DNA of 64,000 bases from an uncultured Robinsoniella sp. (lineage in GTDB: Bacteria > Bacillota > Clostridia > Lachnospirales > Lachnospiraceae): positions 1 to 64,000 of the forward strand of contig UQGG01000031.1 in the NCBI GenBank assembly GCA_900540475.1, read 5' to 3'. This document shows, piece after piece, positions 1 to 9,210 of the stretch (position 1 is the stretch's first letter; every line of letters begins with the position of its first letter). Made by a program: the position numbers and the translations under genes. Below the pieces are notes generated by a model. The model did no database searches and had not been told where the DNA came from. It saw nothing but the letters and a program-made list of their open reading frames with translations.

Positions 1-82
1 TAATGTCAACACAGTTGACAGTGCAAGAACGGATGATAATTTGATGAATTTCTGTGTGTGGTTTTGAAGGTATATGCATGTA

Positions 83-108
83 AGCAGCTAATGGTAGCTG
101 CTTTTTTT
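83..108 (+). terminator. Rho-independent terminator of an upstream transcript
   Basis: An 8-bp perfect stem (AGCAGCTA, 83-90, with TAGCTGCT, 95-102) has a 4-nt loop and is followed by seven T. It ends whatever gene lies left of the window. The first 67 bases contain only the possible tail of a reading frame, too short to assign. Between here and the gene at 315 I see no further gene, only an A/T-rich probable promoter region. Confidence 0.85.
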
Positions 109-314
109 GTATAAATTAAATAAGCAAGTAAAATGAGGCAGACATGAATGAAGAAGGCAGCCAGCCATGAACGATAATTAAAGATTACAAGAAATAAGCC
201 GGTGAAATTTTACATAAACTTTATATAAAACAGGACTAAAATTAACAAATCCCATGTAAAATATAGACATAATAAAGTTACGAAGTAAATGTCATAATAA
301 AGTGGGAGGGAAAT

Positions 315-677
315 ATGCAGGTGATATTAGGGTTTGTTTTAATGATAATTGGAATTTCTTATTGCACAGAGTCCATTTTTTCAACGCATAAACGTGCATT
401 CAGACTTGTAAAACAGGTTGATCGAAATGAGTATTTTTCGTTTTGTGCAAGAATATTTTTTGTATCATCATTTTTTGTATTCCTGGCGAAGATTGCTTAT
501 CTGGCGGAAGCTATTTCCTACCAACAGAATATATACTTTGTTTTGGGGATATGTATTATAGGAATTGTACTGGTGTTGTTTACGAATAAAAGGAAGACAG
601 GTATGTTTTTTCTTGTTAACACCATCCATGGTGATCAAAATAAATTGTATGTGGGTAAAAATGCATTAGAAAAATGA
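315..677 (+). CDS. Small integral membrane protein, unknown function
   Basis: The 120-residue protein has three clear hydrophobic segments: about residues 3-17, 44-66 and 74-90. Short basic stretches (KRAFRLVK, TNKRKTG) lie between and after them, and the C-terminal tail is hydrophilic. A strong ribosome binding site (GGGAGG, about 6 nt upstream) supports the start. It stands alone between two terminators, so it is probably monocistronic. I recognise no family and no catalytic motif. The function is unknown. Confidence 0.75.
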   Translation: MQVILGFVLMIIGISYCTESIFSTHKRAFRLVKQVDRNEYFSFCARIFFVSSFFVFLAKIAYLAEAISYQQNIYFVLGICIIGIVLVLFTNKRKTGMFFLVNTIHGDQNKLYVGKNALEK

Positions 678-720
678 ATAAAAAGTGCTGAAGTAAAAAT
701 CGACACTTTAGAGCAGTCTG

Positions 721-747
721 AGAGAAGTTGAACAGCTTCTCTTTTTT
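721..747 (+). terminator. Terminator of the small membrane protein gene
   Basis: Stem AGAGAAG (721-727) pairs with CTTCTCT (736-742) and is followed by a T run to 747. Confidence 0.85.
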
Positions 748-752
748 GCTCA

Positions 753-772
753 TCCGGCGGAAGACCGCCGGA
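753..772. other. GC-rich perfect hairpin without T tract
   Basis: TCCGGCGG (753-760) pairs perfectly with CCGCCGGA (765-772) around a 4-nt loop. Neither strand has a T run after it. It lies just downstream of the end of the convergent minus-strand glycosidase gene and may protect or help end that transcript. Confidence 0.5.
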
Positions 773-820
773 CAGAGTGATCCCGGTCAGTAATTGCAGT
801 GTTAATGTATAACTTAATTC

Positions 821-2662
821 TTAGCAGTATTCCAGTTCCAGCACCGCAGCATCGCAGCCGGGAAGCACCTCGGCATCTCCATAGTGTACTTTGCGGATCC
901 GCCAGCCCTCAGCCAATTTAAGACTGGCTTGCTGGCTGCCGGCGGAGTAATTGACCAAGACGGCATAAGTCTGTTTACCGAGATGCTCGGTGATACCAAT
1001 ATATGGGCAATCTGTCTTAACCAGACTGTTTTCCGTCTGTGCCCTAAAAATCTTCTGATAAATCAGCTCATAGGAGCGGTCAAAAGCATTGCTTTTACTT
1101 AACAACATCTGTTCCAACGGAAAGTTAAGATAATATACGGCACCCTTTTGGTAGCGGTTCACAGATAGAACAGGTCGGTTCTGGGTGTCCGTTGCGAGAA
1201 TATCGGCACCGGATGGCATGAGCTCAAGGTGTTTTTTTTGCTGAAACGGCAGTCTCACTCCATCCAGAATAAGGTAGTCGCCGTTTTCAGGGAAAGCACT
1301 GTCGGTGATATGCATTCCGGTCAGCTCTTCAAATTCAGTCAGAAAGGCATCCTGATTGGAAATATAAAGTGTGCTTCCGGCGGATACTTTCTGGCGCAGC
1401 TCCTGATAACGTTCCATTGGCATAACATGGGTTCCGGTAATGGAGGGCAGGAGATAGGTATCGGAATCCGGTATCTTTTCATTTGCATCATGAAAAACAA
1501 TATTCAAACCAGCCTGCTTAGCCAGAATATAGCTCATATAACCAACACCCCAATGATCCTGGTCTTTTGTCAGAAGGCACACCGCATCTTTTTTGGATTC
1601 AGCGAGACTGATTCCGCTTTCTGTCAGCCACTCACCGAACTTTTTCATTTCCAGCAGAGCCGGAGAACCTTCTTTTTGCGGTGTCAGCAGACCAAGTTCA
1701 CGTTCACACATATTCCAGCTGTAAGGCGCAGTGGTCAGATGGGTCTGATCGTGAGCACACCACCACATAACGCCGGGAGCTCCGGCGGCCCAGTTTGAGA
1801 ATAAATTGACACGCATGAAGTCTGCAGCAGCCTGTTCATCACAGATCATCGGTCCCATTGTACCCAGCTCTTCAACCAGGCAAGGTTTATGTCCCACACT
1901 ACTATAGAGAGTAGTTTCAGCAGTAGCATGAAGCAGCGGACGAATTGAACGCATCTTGTCCAGTGAGCAGTGCAGAACCCAGAGTGGATATGGATGTGTG
2001 GTCAGGATATCGGTATTTTCGGCTTGTCCCTTGATTGTAAATCCCTCATTCAGTTTGAGTGAATGCATTCCGGAAATGATCTTCCGACCAGGGTCGGCAG
2101 AACGAATGGCATTGGAGATGATCATCGTCCAGTTTTCAGCGATATCAGCGGATGCGGTATCGCCCATACAATTACACTCATTTCCCAGATCCCAGGCATA
2201 GATAGCCGGATGGTCTTTCATCCGGGAGATAAATCCGCGGATAAATTTCTGTCCAAGCAAAAGCGCCAGCGGATTGGTAAAAATATCTTTACCATATAAT
2301 GCAGAAGGAATAAATAAACGCCCACTCATCCAGCCGGTCAGAAGACCAACGATTAATTTCAATTCGTATTTGGCAGCCAGCTCACAAAATTCTCTGAAAT
2401 GATTCATCATTTCTTCATCTAAATATTCAGGATTGTCAGAGATCTTTCCATTTCCCATCCGATATTCATAAAGAGCGCCTTTTTCGGTATAAAGAGGCAT
2501 GACCGGCTGAAAATCACGCCAGTTGGGAAACACTCTGAGATAATGAATACCATTTTGCGATAATACCTTTAAATCATCCTCTACCTCTCCTGGGTTCCAG
2601 TTGATCCACATCTCTGTTCCGGCATGAGAAGCCCAATAATTACAGCCTAAAATAAAATCCAT
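821..2662 (-). CDS. GH5-type (cellulase-fold) glycoside hydrolase
   Basis: A 613-residue cytoplasmic enzyme; no signal peptide is seen. A TIM-barrel glycosidase domain fills roughly residues 1-370. The clan GH-A acid/base motif is visible as WDLGNECN (Asn161-Glu162), and the nucleophile candidate lies in CLVEELGTMG (Glu264 or Glu265). An early CNYW..AGTEMW motif and THPYPLW also fit GH5-like enzymes. The C-terminal ~240 residues look like the beta-galactosidase-type trimerisation/glutamine-amidotransferase-like and beta domains that accompany such barrels. The start at 2662 was chosen because GGAGG lies 6 nt upstream; an in-frame ATG further upstream falls inside a repeat element. It is last in a minus-strand group with another glycosidase-like gene and two oxidoreductases. 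The substrate is not predictable. Confidence 0.75.
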   Translation of the reverse strand: MDFILGCNYWASHAGTEMWINWNPGEVEDDLKVLSQNGIHYLRVFPNWRDFQPVMPLYTEKGALYEYRMGNGKISDNPEYLDEEMMNHFREFCELAAKYELKLIVGLLTGWMSGRLFIPSALYGKDIFTNPLALLLGQKFIRGFISRMKDHPAIYAWDLGNECNCMGDTASADIAENWTMIISNAIRSADPGRKIISGMHSLKLNEGFTIKGQAENTDILTTHPYPLWVLHCSLDKMRSIRPLLHATAETTLYSSVGHKPCLVEELGTMGPMICDEQAAADFMRVNLFSNWAAGAPGVMWWCAHDQTHLTTAPYSWNMCERELGLLTPQKEGSPALLEMKKFGEWLTESGISLAESKKDAVCLLTKDQDHWGVGYMSYILAKQAGLNIVFHDANEKIPDSDTYLLPSITGTHVMPMERYQELRQKVSAGSTLYISNQDAFLTEFEELTGMHITDSAFPENGDYLILDGVRLPFQQKKHLELMPSGADILATDTQNRPVLSVNRYQKGAVYYLNFPLEQMLLSKSNAFDRSYELIYQKIFRAQTENSLVKTDCPYIGITEHLGKQTYAVLVNYSAGSQQASLKLAEGWRIRKVHYGDAEVLPGCDAAVLELEYC

Positions 2663-2678
2663 ATAATCCTCCGTTCCA

Positions 2679-2837
2679 GAGCCTGTTTGAAAATTTATTC
2701 CTGCCAGGTGCACGCCCCACTTCGAGGTACATTAGCTCCAAATTCAGGTTGCATAGCCCGCTATGCGCCCATAATTTGAAACTAATCTCCCACAAAGTGT
2801 GACGCACAGCTGGCAGAAAGCAATTTTCAAACACGCT
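2679..2837. repeat. Palindromic intergenic repeat, copy 1
   Basis: A ~159-bp element with imperfect terminal inverted repeats: GAGCCTGTTTGAAAAT on the left against the complement of ATTTTCAAACACGCT on the right. Further inverted blocks (CTGCCAGGTGCACGC against GCACAGCTGGCAG) lie inside. A central hairpin, GCATAGC-CC-GCTATGC, sits at 2751-2766. A second copy lies at 20263-20428. It encodes no protein and sits between two minus-strand glycosidase genes, so it would be transcribed as a long stem structure. Confidence 0.85.
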
Positions 2838-2872
2838 ATAATAAATAATATACTGTCGCAAAATTTCTACTG

Positions 2873-4705
2873 TTAAATGATAATACAATCTTTTGGTTTT
2901 ATTATATTGCCATAGTAGTGATATTCTTCATCACTGAAATTGGCAATAATTGTTTTTCCAGAAGAGAAACACGTTTTTTGTACTTTTCTGTCAGCACTGA
3001 GAAATTGATGATCAAGCATTTCATCATAGCACACCTGACCGAGATGGCTGCTTATCTTTTGATAACTATTGGTAAAAGTCTCTTTAAAGGCATTCCACCG
3101 ATCATAGTCAAGGCTCCACAAAGGGGCTGTGCCATATAAAATATTAAACATGTCCTTTTTCCACCAAATTTCCGGACAGTGATGATTTCCGTCCTCCCAC
3201 CGCCAGGTGGTGACCACCGCATCATGGTATACTAACTCATAAAGCGGCACCCGGATTTTCTCGTTTACGGAATATTTCAAATAAGCCGGTGCCGCTGTAC
3301 GGCTTCCCAGCATAGCGGCAGGACGTTCATGGTCTTTCCAGTCGCCCATGTAATAAATACTCCCTGCATCATCGATTTCCGTGTTAAAGAAAGTTCTTTG
3401 CAGCGTCATCATTCCCTGTACATAACAACTATGTCCTGAGGCAAAATCAGCGCCGAATTCACCGCCTAGATAAACATCAAATTGATCTTCCAATGTTCTG
3501 TAGTGATCCACGATTGCGTTGGCATATCCGGTTCTTGTCAGTGGATGTGTATCATCATAGCATTCATAAAGTCCATTGGCCTGATAGACATCTAAAAAGT
3601 AAGTTTCATTCTGGTAAAACTGCCGTTCCATTTCAATTCGCTTCAGCATCTCGGTCCGGATGGCGGCCGGGCAGATATAAGTTCCAAATTGGTTAGAATA
3701 GGTGGAACCATCTTCACGTTTTGCGGTCAATTCCTTAAAAAGACCAGGATAAACATTTTTGGCAAGGGGAACCTTCATTAAACGGCCTAGATTTTCCGGC
3801 GTTTCTTCCAGGATATCAGTAAACAATTCATACATTCCAGAACCGTAACCAGCAGCCAAAAGTGCCTCATCAAACCCGGCAGACGGGTAGGGCTGATGGT
3901 TGGGATCCCAAAATACCAGGGCTTTTTCAATACCGGTTTCTTTAAGCTCATTAATAAACGCATCAGTTCTTGCGTTATCCCAGACAAAAATCTGAACAGC
4001 ACCCATCATTTTCTTTATGGCTGGCAGATGGGCTGCTCGATCCTGCAGGGTTATCACATCATTTTTCGCCCAGGCATAAGTGCGGTAACACTTGCACTGC
4101 GCCACATAACCACCCTCAGAAAAAAATACATAACGGATCCGCCGGTCATATGAAAACTGTTTCTTGGAAGAGAGCCAGACAGTCTCAAAGGTAATCAGCC
4201 CATCCTTTTTCAGTACGTCTATCTCAGCATCAAAGGGTGTCTCGTAAATAGCCATATAGCCAGTGCTAAAACTGCCATCTGTCACACCCAGCCATGCCAT
4301 CCCGGGTCCCCCGGCGCAGTTGTAGATTGGTTGCCTGATCAGGGGATATTCCTGGTCATCAGCCGGTAAAAGCAGGCCTTCACTATCGGTCATAACCATG
4401 TAATGCTGTGGATCCGGTGTTTTAAAGGCCGGCGGAAAATGCAAACAATCCATGTGGCAGTCAGCTTCTGCAGATATACTGTATATCAACTCTGCATCCA
4501 CAAGCTCAATCTTTAGTCGGAAAGGGAAGTCACCCCGAAAAAAAAATGAAAGGGCATTTTCGGATCGTTCGATCTTTTCAGTAATCGGGGGAAGGTGAAA
4601 AGGATATTGTTCCCAGCGTTTGCTGCAACGCCTGTCGGATACTGATATTATTCTTGTTTCTGTGTTGTATTCTACAGCTAAAAAATCATTGGTAATAACA
4701 AACAT
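2873..4705 (-). CDS. GH101/DUF5696-like glycosidase-fold protein
   Basis: A 610-residue cytoplasmic protein with no signal peptide. An N-terminal beta-sandwich-like region (about 1-210) is followed by a probable TIM barrel. The most distinctive stretch, around residues 370-425, contains FLDVYQANGLYECYDD, then HPLTR, then YLGGEFGADFA. This resembles the conserved block of GH101-like/DUF5696 proteins, in which the Asp after FLD is the expected nucleophile. The family call is from memory of that pattern and is moderate; the specificity is unknown. AGGAGG lies 11 nt before the start, a slightly long spacing. Its neighbours (GH5-type enzyme, two oxidoreductases, divergent AraC regulator) support a role in degrading an imported glycoside. 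Confidence 0.6.
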   Translation of the reverse strand: MFVITNDFLAVEYNTETRIISVSDRRCSKRWEQYPFHLPPITEKIERSENALSFFFRGDFPFRLKIELVDAELIYSISAEADCHMDCLHFPPAFKTPDPQHYMVMTDSEGLLLPADDQEYPLIRQPIYNCAGGPGMAWLGVTDGSFSTGYMAIYETPFDAEIDVLKKDGLITFETVWLSSKKQFSYDRRIRYVFFSEGGYVAQCKCYRTYAWAKNDVITLQDRAAHLPAIKKMMGAVQIFVWDNARTDAFINELKETGIEKALVFWDPNHQPYPSAGFDEALLAAGYGSGMYELFTDILEETPENLGRLMKVPLAKNVYPGLFKELTAKREDGSTYSNQFGTYICPAAIRTEMLKRIEMERQFYQNETYFLDVYQANGLYECYDDTHPLTRTGYANAIVDHYRTLEDQFDVYLGGEFGADFASGHSCYVQGMMTLQRTFFNTEIDDAGSIYYMGDWKDHERPAAMLGSRTAAPAYLKYSVNEKIRVPLYELVYHDAVVTTWRWEDGNHHCPEIWWKKDMFNILYGTAPLWSLDYDRWNAFKETFTNSYQKISSHLGQVCYDEMLDHQFLSADRKVQKTCFSSGKTIIANFSDEEYHYYGNIIKPKDCIII

Positions 4706-4925
4706 ATTTTTTCTGTCCTCCTGAATTTCAATATATTTATAGAATAGATACTATGACAGGTCTCTCAAAAAAGTAAGTTTAAATTGGTGCTTTTTGGGAT
4801 TTTCATGGAATTTATACTGTTGCTTATCATAAACTGATTTGCCCATAACCAGGGAATGATCCGGAGAGATCAAGACCTCCCGGATCACTCAGAGCCAATA
4901 TGAAAACTGAAAATAAGTTTCAAAA

Positions 4926-5963
4926 TCAAGCATGATCAGTAAAGTATACTTCTGCTTTTTTGTCTGAAGCCTCATAGATTGCTTTTATCACGGAAAGACT
5001 TTTCAGGGCTTCCTCACCAGTCACTAAGGGTACATGGTCATTTATTATAGAAGAAACAAAATCTTCATACTGCCGCCGGTGTGCGCCTTCATCGACTCCG
5101 AAATTGGGATGGACCTGCGGCTGTTTCCCCAGGAGCCGTTCAAAATCTGGGTATTTAACATCACCTTTTAGATGATAAGAAAAGAGCTGATCGTCTTTAA
5201 TGATAACGGTTCCTTTCTCGGCAAAAAGACATAGCTGTGATCCCTCACCGGGATAAGCTGCAGTGGTTCCTTCTATTGTTCCGAGACTGCCGCTCAGGAA
5301 CTCTAAATTTGCAATCCCCACATCTTCGGCTTCAATCTGCTGATGCAAAAGACGGCGGCATTTGGCACTGACACTTTTAACATCCCCGAGTAAATAGAGC
5401 AGTAAATCAATATAATGGATGGATTGATTCATTAAAGCACCGCCCCCATCATAGGCCCATGTTCCCCGCCAGGCATTGGCAAAATAATGTTCATCCCGGT
5501 ACCACAGCGTTCTGGATACTCCCAAGATTATTTTGCCGAGAACCCCTTCAGACATTGCTTTTTCAACTGCCAGGATTGGTTCATCAAAGCGGTGCTGCAT
5601 GATGATGCTTAATTTCACCTGAGCCCTGTGACAGCTCTGAATCATTTCAGAAGCATTTAGGGTATTGATCTCAATCGGTTTTTCACAGATGATGTGTTTG
5701 CCAAAATGAGCAGCTTCCATTGTTACCGTCCCATGTAAACCGGTGGGAAGACAGATCGCTACAGCATCGATCAGGGGATCTTTTAGTAAATCAATGTAAT
5801 TCTTATAGTACTGGCATTTGTATTTTGAAGATAATTTCAAACCGGCTTGTTCATTGGTGCCGGATACAGCATGTAAGGTGGTATTTCTCAGGGAATGGAT
5901 GATTTCGGAATGAAGCCCGCCCATCCATCCGCATCCGATAACGCCGAAATTAACTGTTTTCAT
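4926..5963 (-). CDS. Gfo/Idh/MocA family sugar oxidoreductase
   Basis: A 345-residue NAD(P)-dependent dehydrogenase. The N-terminal Rossmann fold has GVIGCGWMGG (residues 7-16), and the family's conserved Lys is in CEKP (Glu94-Lys95-Pro96). The C-terminal substrate domain includes GGGALMNQSIHYIDLLLYLLG. Members oxidise or reduce sugars, inositols or sugar acids at a ring hydroxyl. The start at 5963 was chosen over an upstream in-frame ATG. It has GGAGG 8 nt upstream and lies 1 nt after the stop of the preceding MDR gene, so the two are translationally coupled. The substrate is unknown, and the glycosidases next door suggest a sugar released by them. Confidence 0.85.
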   Translation of the reverse strand: MKTVNFGVIGCGWMGGLHSEIIHSLRNTTLHAVSGTNEQAGLKLSSKYKCQYYKNYIDLLKDPLIDAVAICLPTGLHGTVTMEAAHFGKHIICEKPIEINTLNASEMIQSCHRAQVKLSIIMQHRFDEPILAVEKAMSEGVLGKIILGVSRTLWYRDEHYFANAWRGTWAYDGGGALMNQSIHYIDLLLYLLGDVKSVSAKCRRLLHQQIEAEDVGIANLEFLSGSLGTIEGTTAAYPGEGSQLCLFAEKGTVIIKDDQLFSYHLKGDVKYPDFERLLGKQPQVHPNFGVDEGAHRRQYEDFVSSIINDHVPLVTGEEALKSLSVIKAIYEASDKKAEVYFTDHA

Positions 5964-5964
5964 A

Positions 5965-6942
5965 TCATTCCTCCATATTCCAATCAAAGGCTGCCAGCAT
6001 TAGATTTTCTTCTTTATGAAGCAGCCGGTCATAGGTTGCCTGGGCGTTCCGGGGGGCGACCAGTTCACTGATCAGGGGTTCCATTAACAGGCGCCCGCTC
6101 TGTAGAAAATTGATTATGACTGTTTCATCCTGACCATTGCTTCTAAAATGACCAAAACGGTCCTGATCACTGACTGAACGGAACATCTCATGGGCACCGA
6201 CGATGGTAATTCCTTTTCGGTGGACATCCTGGTAGAAGTTGATTTCCTGAGTTAATCCCCTGGTGGATCCAAGCAGCACAACTGTACCCAGAGGTTTGAC
6301 GATTTTTAATGCCGTATGGATTGCTGCGGGAGAACCTGTGGCCTCAATGACCACCTCAAACTGATTATAAAATACAGGATCTTCAGCATTTTCTACGACT
6401 GTTAAAATATTGCACCGGGCTGCCAGGGAGCGGCGCCATTTTATAAAGTCAAATCCGGTAACATTAGCAGCACCGGCAATATGCAATAGTTGGGCGGCTA
6501 AATTACCAATTGCACCCAACCCTAATACAGCCGCATTGTCACCTAATTGGAGATCCGCTTTGCGCACTCCCTGTAAAGAGATAGAGGCAAGCCGGTATGC
6601 AGAAGCTGATTTTAAAAAGTTTTGCTGAATGGGAATACATTCGGAAGCATTTGTGATAAAATGTGAACAATGCAGTGCCCTGGCCGCAATGCAAGTGCCG
6701 ATTTCAAGGCCGGTAACCTCGCTTCCTTTTGCGATGATACGGCCGGTACAGCTATAGCCGGGGTAGTACGGATATTCACCGGGTGTATTTTCCATGTGAT
6801 TCAGCCATGCCAGCTCTGTACCGGGCGAAATGGTACTATAAACTGTTTGAATCACTACTTCGTCTTTCTGCGGCTGTGTAAGTGAGAAGTTTTCTAACAT
6901 GACATGTCCTTGTTCATAACCTTTGATTCGTTGAGCAATCAT
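5965..6942 (-). CDS. MDR (alcohol-dehydrogenase-like) family oxidoreductase
   Basis: A 325-residue medium-chain dehydrogenase/reductase. The GroES-like half carries YSTISPGTEL in place of the Cys-containing catalytic-zinc motif of classical alcohol dehydrogenases. This is typical of the SPGTE subgroup that often partners Gfo/Idh/MocA enzymes. The Rossmann half shows LGLGAIGNLAAQ and later IEATGSP. AGGAGG lies 6 nt before the ATG. It is first of the minus-strand group 6942-821 and is divergent from the AraC regulator at 7054. It probably oxidises a sugar or sugar-derived alcohol in tandem with the next gene; the substrate is unknown. Confidence 0.8.
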   Translation of the reverse strand: MIAQRIKGYEQGHVMLENFSLTQPQKDEVVIQTVYSTISPGTELAWLNHMENTPGEYPYYPGYSCTGRIIAKGSEVTGLEIGTCIAARALHCSHFITNASECIPIQQNFLKSASAYRLASISLQGVRKADLQLGDNAAVLGLGAIGNLAAQLLHIAGAANVTGFDFIKWRRSLAARCNILTVVENAEDPVFYNQFEVVIEATGSPAAIHTALKIVKPLGTVVLLGSTRGLTQEINFYQDVHRKGITIVGAHEMFRSVSDQDRFGHFRSNGQDETVIINFLQSGRLLMEPLISELVAPRNAQATYDRLLHKEENLMLAAFDWNMEE

Positions 6943-7053
6943 TTTAATCCTCCTGTAGTTATATTTATACAGAGATTATATGAGCAGCACTGGGTAAATT
7001 GGAATGTCATACCAGTAGATAAGCATGTCCATTTTATATATCAGGAGGTCATT

Positions 7054-7872
7054 ATGGATAAGGATTATATGTATGAGTTGATTCAAAATGGAAAAACAAA
7101 AATAGTAACTTATGGTTTTATCGAACATCCAAAGAACTTTTCCATTCAAAAAGCAATTCATGATTTTGATGTATTATATACGGTAAAGGGGCACTACAGC
7201 ATTACGATTAATAAACAGCAGTATACAGCCAGACAGGACGATGTATTTGTGGTGCCGCCGGGGAGTGAACTGTCTTTGAGCGCGAAAGAAGATTCACAAC
7301 AGTTTTTTTTCCATTTTATAGTTGAAGATAAGAATGGAAGACTACTTGGGGCTGATTTTGCTGATTATCATTATTCGCAGAGTTCAGAGTCAAAGCTGAT
7401 TATGCTGTATCAGCAATATATTCAGGAAAATATCGAAAAAAAGCAAGAACTGGCATCCTATGTGGTTCTGCTTCTGAAATTGATCTTAATTGAAATGCTG
7501 AATCAATATACAAACAATCATTTAGCAGCGATATCAGGAAACGAAGAAATACTTCCGGATTCTGTTAGCTGTGTTTTAAATTATATTCACCAAAATCTAA
7601 ATCGGGAATTGACATCGGCGAGACTTGCTCAGATAGCCGGCTATAATGCAGTTTATTTTAATTGCTATTTTAAGAAATACACTGGTGTCACACCTTTTAT
7701 TTATATCAATAATTATCGGATGGAGTATGCCCACCGCCTTGTCTGCGAGACCGGTAAAAGTCTCAGTGAAATTGCGGGATTGATTGGGTTTTCGGATCAG
7801 TTTTCCTTTTCTAAGAAATTCAAAAAGTATTTTGGCACATCTCCGTCTAAGATGCGGGATACAGATATTTAA
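7054..7872 (+). CDS. AraC family transcriptional regulator with cupin sensor
   Basis: A 272-residue one-component regulator. The N-terminal cupin-like effector domain (about 15-110) includes DDVFVVPPGSEL. The C-terminal double HTH (about 170-270) contains ELTSARLAQIAGYNAVYFNCYFKKYTG in part and ends with the AraC signature GFSDQFSFSKKFKKYFG-TSPSKMR. The start at 7054 was chosen because AGGAGG precedes it closely; longer in-frame starts overlap the divergent gene. Divergent from the oxidoreductase/glycosidase group and upstream of the GH88 gene, it is the obvious candidate to control either or both. Confidence 0.9.
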   Translation: MDKDYMYELIQNGKTKIVTYGFIEHPKNFSIQKAIHDFDVLYTVKGHYSITINKQQYTARQDDVFVVPPGSELSLSAKEDSQQFFFHFIVEDKNGRLLGADFADYHYSQSSESKLIMLYQQYIQENIEKKQELASYVVLLLKLILIEMLNQYTNNHLAAISGNEEILPDSVSCVLNYIHQNLNRELTSARLAQIAGYNAVYFNCYFKKYTGVTPFIYINNYRMEYAHRLVCETGKSLSEIAGLIGFSDQFSFSKKFKKYFGTSPSKMRDTDI

Positions 7873-7936
7873 AAACAGAGACAGCCCTCTAAAGGAGTAA
7901 AAATTTTAAATAACCAGGAAATGTATTCAATTTATA

Positions 7937-7969
7937 CCCCCAGTTTTATATACTTTTCTGGGGTTTTTT
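7937..7969 (+). terminator. Terminator of the AraC regulator gene
   Basis: CCCCAG pairs with CTGGGG across a 14-nt A/T-rich loop and is followed by six T. Confidence 0.8.
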
Positions 7970-8024
7970 GCTATGCTTGTTTTGATTTTAAGAAGAGAAA
8001 TAAAAAGCAGAGGAGGAAGAACAG

Positions 8025-9185
8025 ATGAAAGGCAGGTTAGTAGAAACAGATCAGTGGATCGAAGAAACTATTTTTAAGATTCGGGAAAAGATGGCATGGG
8101 TCAGTGAGAAAAACAAAAATAAGATTCCTTACACAACTGATGCAAATGGTAATTACGACGACCGTTCCATAAAAAACGATGCGTGGGGACCGGATGAAGG
8201 TTTATGCTGGTGGACGAATGGATTTTGGGGCGGCATGATGTGGCTGCTCTATCAGGATACCAAAGACGAGAGGTATGCAGATTATGCAAAATTATCAGAA
8301 GCAAAAATGGAAAAGTGTTTTAACCTTTATGAAGGACTGCATCATGATGTCGGTTTCATGTTCATGCCGACTGCAGTGATGGATTATCGACTGACTAAAA
8401 ATCCAAATTCAAGGAAAATTGGAATGCATGCCGCCAGTCTTCTTGCGGGCAGATTCAATCCTGCTGGCAATTTTATCAGGGCCTGGAATGACAATACAGA
8501 AGACAACAAAGGTAAGGCGATTATTGATTGTATGATGAATCTTTCTTTACTATACTGGGCATCAGAAGAAAGCAAAGATCCACGGTTTAAGAATATCGCA
8601 GTAAGGCATGCCGCAATGGTCAAGAGTCAGTTTGTCCGTACCGATGGCTCCGTCAGCCACATCGTGATATTTGATCCGGAAACAGGCGCCAGGAAAGGGA
8701 GTATTGCCGGGCAGGGGTATGCCGAGGATTCCGCATGGACGAGAGGACAGGGCTGGGGGATTTACGGGTTTATGGTCAGTTATATTCATACCGGGGAAAA
8801 AGAATATTTAGAAACCGCCAGAAAAATAGCAGATTACTGTATTTCTAAGTTACCGGAGAACGGTATTATTCCAATTGACTTTGTGCAGCCGCCGAAACCG
8901 CAGTGGGAAGATTCATGCGGTGCCTGCATTATCGCTTCTGGTCTGCTGGAACTGGTAAAGGCTCTTCCCAAAGAGAAAGGAAAGATATATCAGGAAGCGG
9001 CAATTAAGATATTAAAGGCAATTAAGGACTGCAGAACTAACTGGACCAGAGAATGCGATGGAATTGTAGAGAATTGTTCCACCGCGTATCATTGGGGGGA
9101 AAAGCATATTTACATGTCTTATGCGGATTACTTTTTTATGGAAGCTATTTATAAACTAAAAGGAATTGGACGATTTATCTGGTAA
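8025..9185 (+). CDS. GH88 unsaturated glucuronyl hydrolase
   Basis: A 386-residue cytoplasmic alpha/alpha-barrel enzyme. It hydrolyses the 4,5-unsaturated uronic acid left at the non-reducing end of oligosaccharides by polysaccharide lyases. Family features are the early GLCWWTNGFWGGMMW block (60-74), HHDVGFMF with the candidate catalytic Asp108, and a second Asp168 in IIDCMMNLSLLYWA. The 60-residue spacing between them matches the two essential Asp of known GH88 enzymes (recalled, not computed). AWTRGQGWGIYG also fits. GAGGAGG lies upstream of the ATG. It is first in a two-gene unit with the DUF2264 gene. It implies that glycosaminoglycan-like or other uronic-acid glycan fragments are imported. 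Confidence 0.9.
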   Translation: MKGRLVETDQWIEETIFKIREKMAWVSEKNKNKIPYTTDANGNYDDRSIKNDAWGPDEGLCWWTNGFWGGMMWLLYQDTKDERYADYAKLSEAKMEKCFNLYEGLHHDVGFMFMPTAVMDYRLTKNPNSRKIGMHAASLLAGRFNPAGNFIRAWNDNTEDNKGKAIIDCMMNLSLLYWASEESKDPRFKNIAVRHAAMVKSQFVRTDGSVSHIVIFDPETGARKGSIAGQGYAEDSAWTRGQGWGIYGFMVSYIHTGEKEYLETARKIADYCISKLPENGIIPIDFVQPPKPQWEDSCGACIIASGLLELVKALPKEKGKIYQEAAIKILKAIKDCRTNWTRECDGIVENCSTAYHWGEKHIYMSYADYFFMEAIYKLKGIGRFIW

Positions 9186-9210
9186 AAATATACCAGAGGA
9201 AGGGAAGAAG

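Noticed and set aside
1..67. C-terminal end of a protein entering from the left
   Set aside because: Two frames are open for a few codons and neither resembles a known tail; there is too little sequence to support a gene, although the terminator at 83 shows that a transcript ends here.
2640..2888. 82-codon minus-strand frame through the repeat
   Set aside because: It covers the palindromic repeat and parts of neighbouring genes, and has no ribosome binding site. It is an accident of the repeat sequence.
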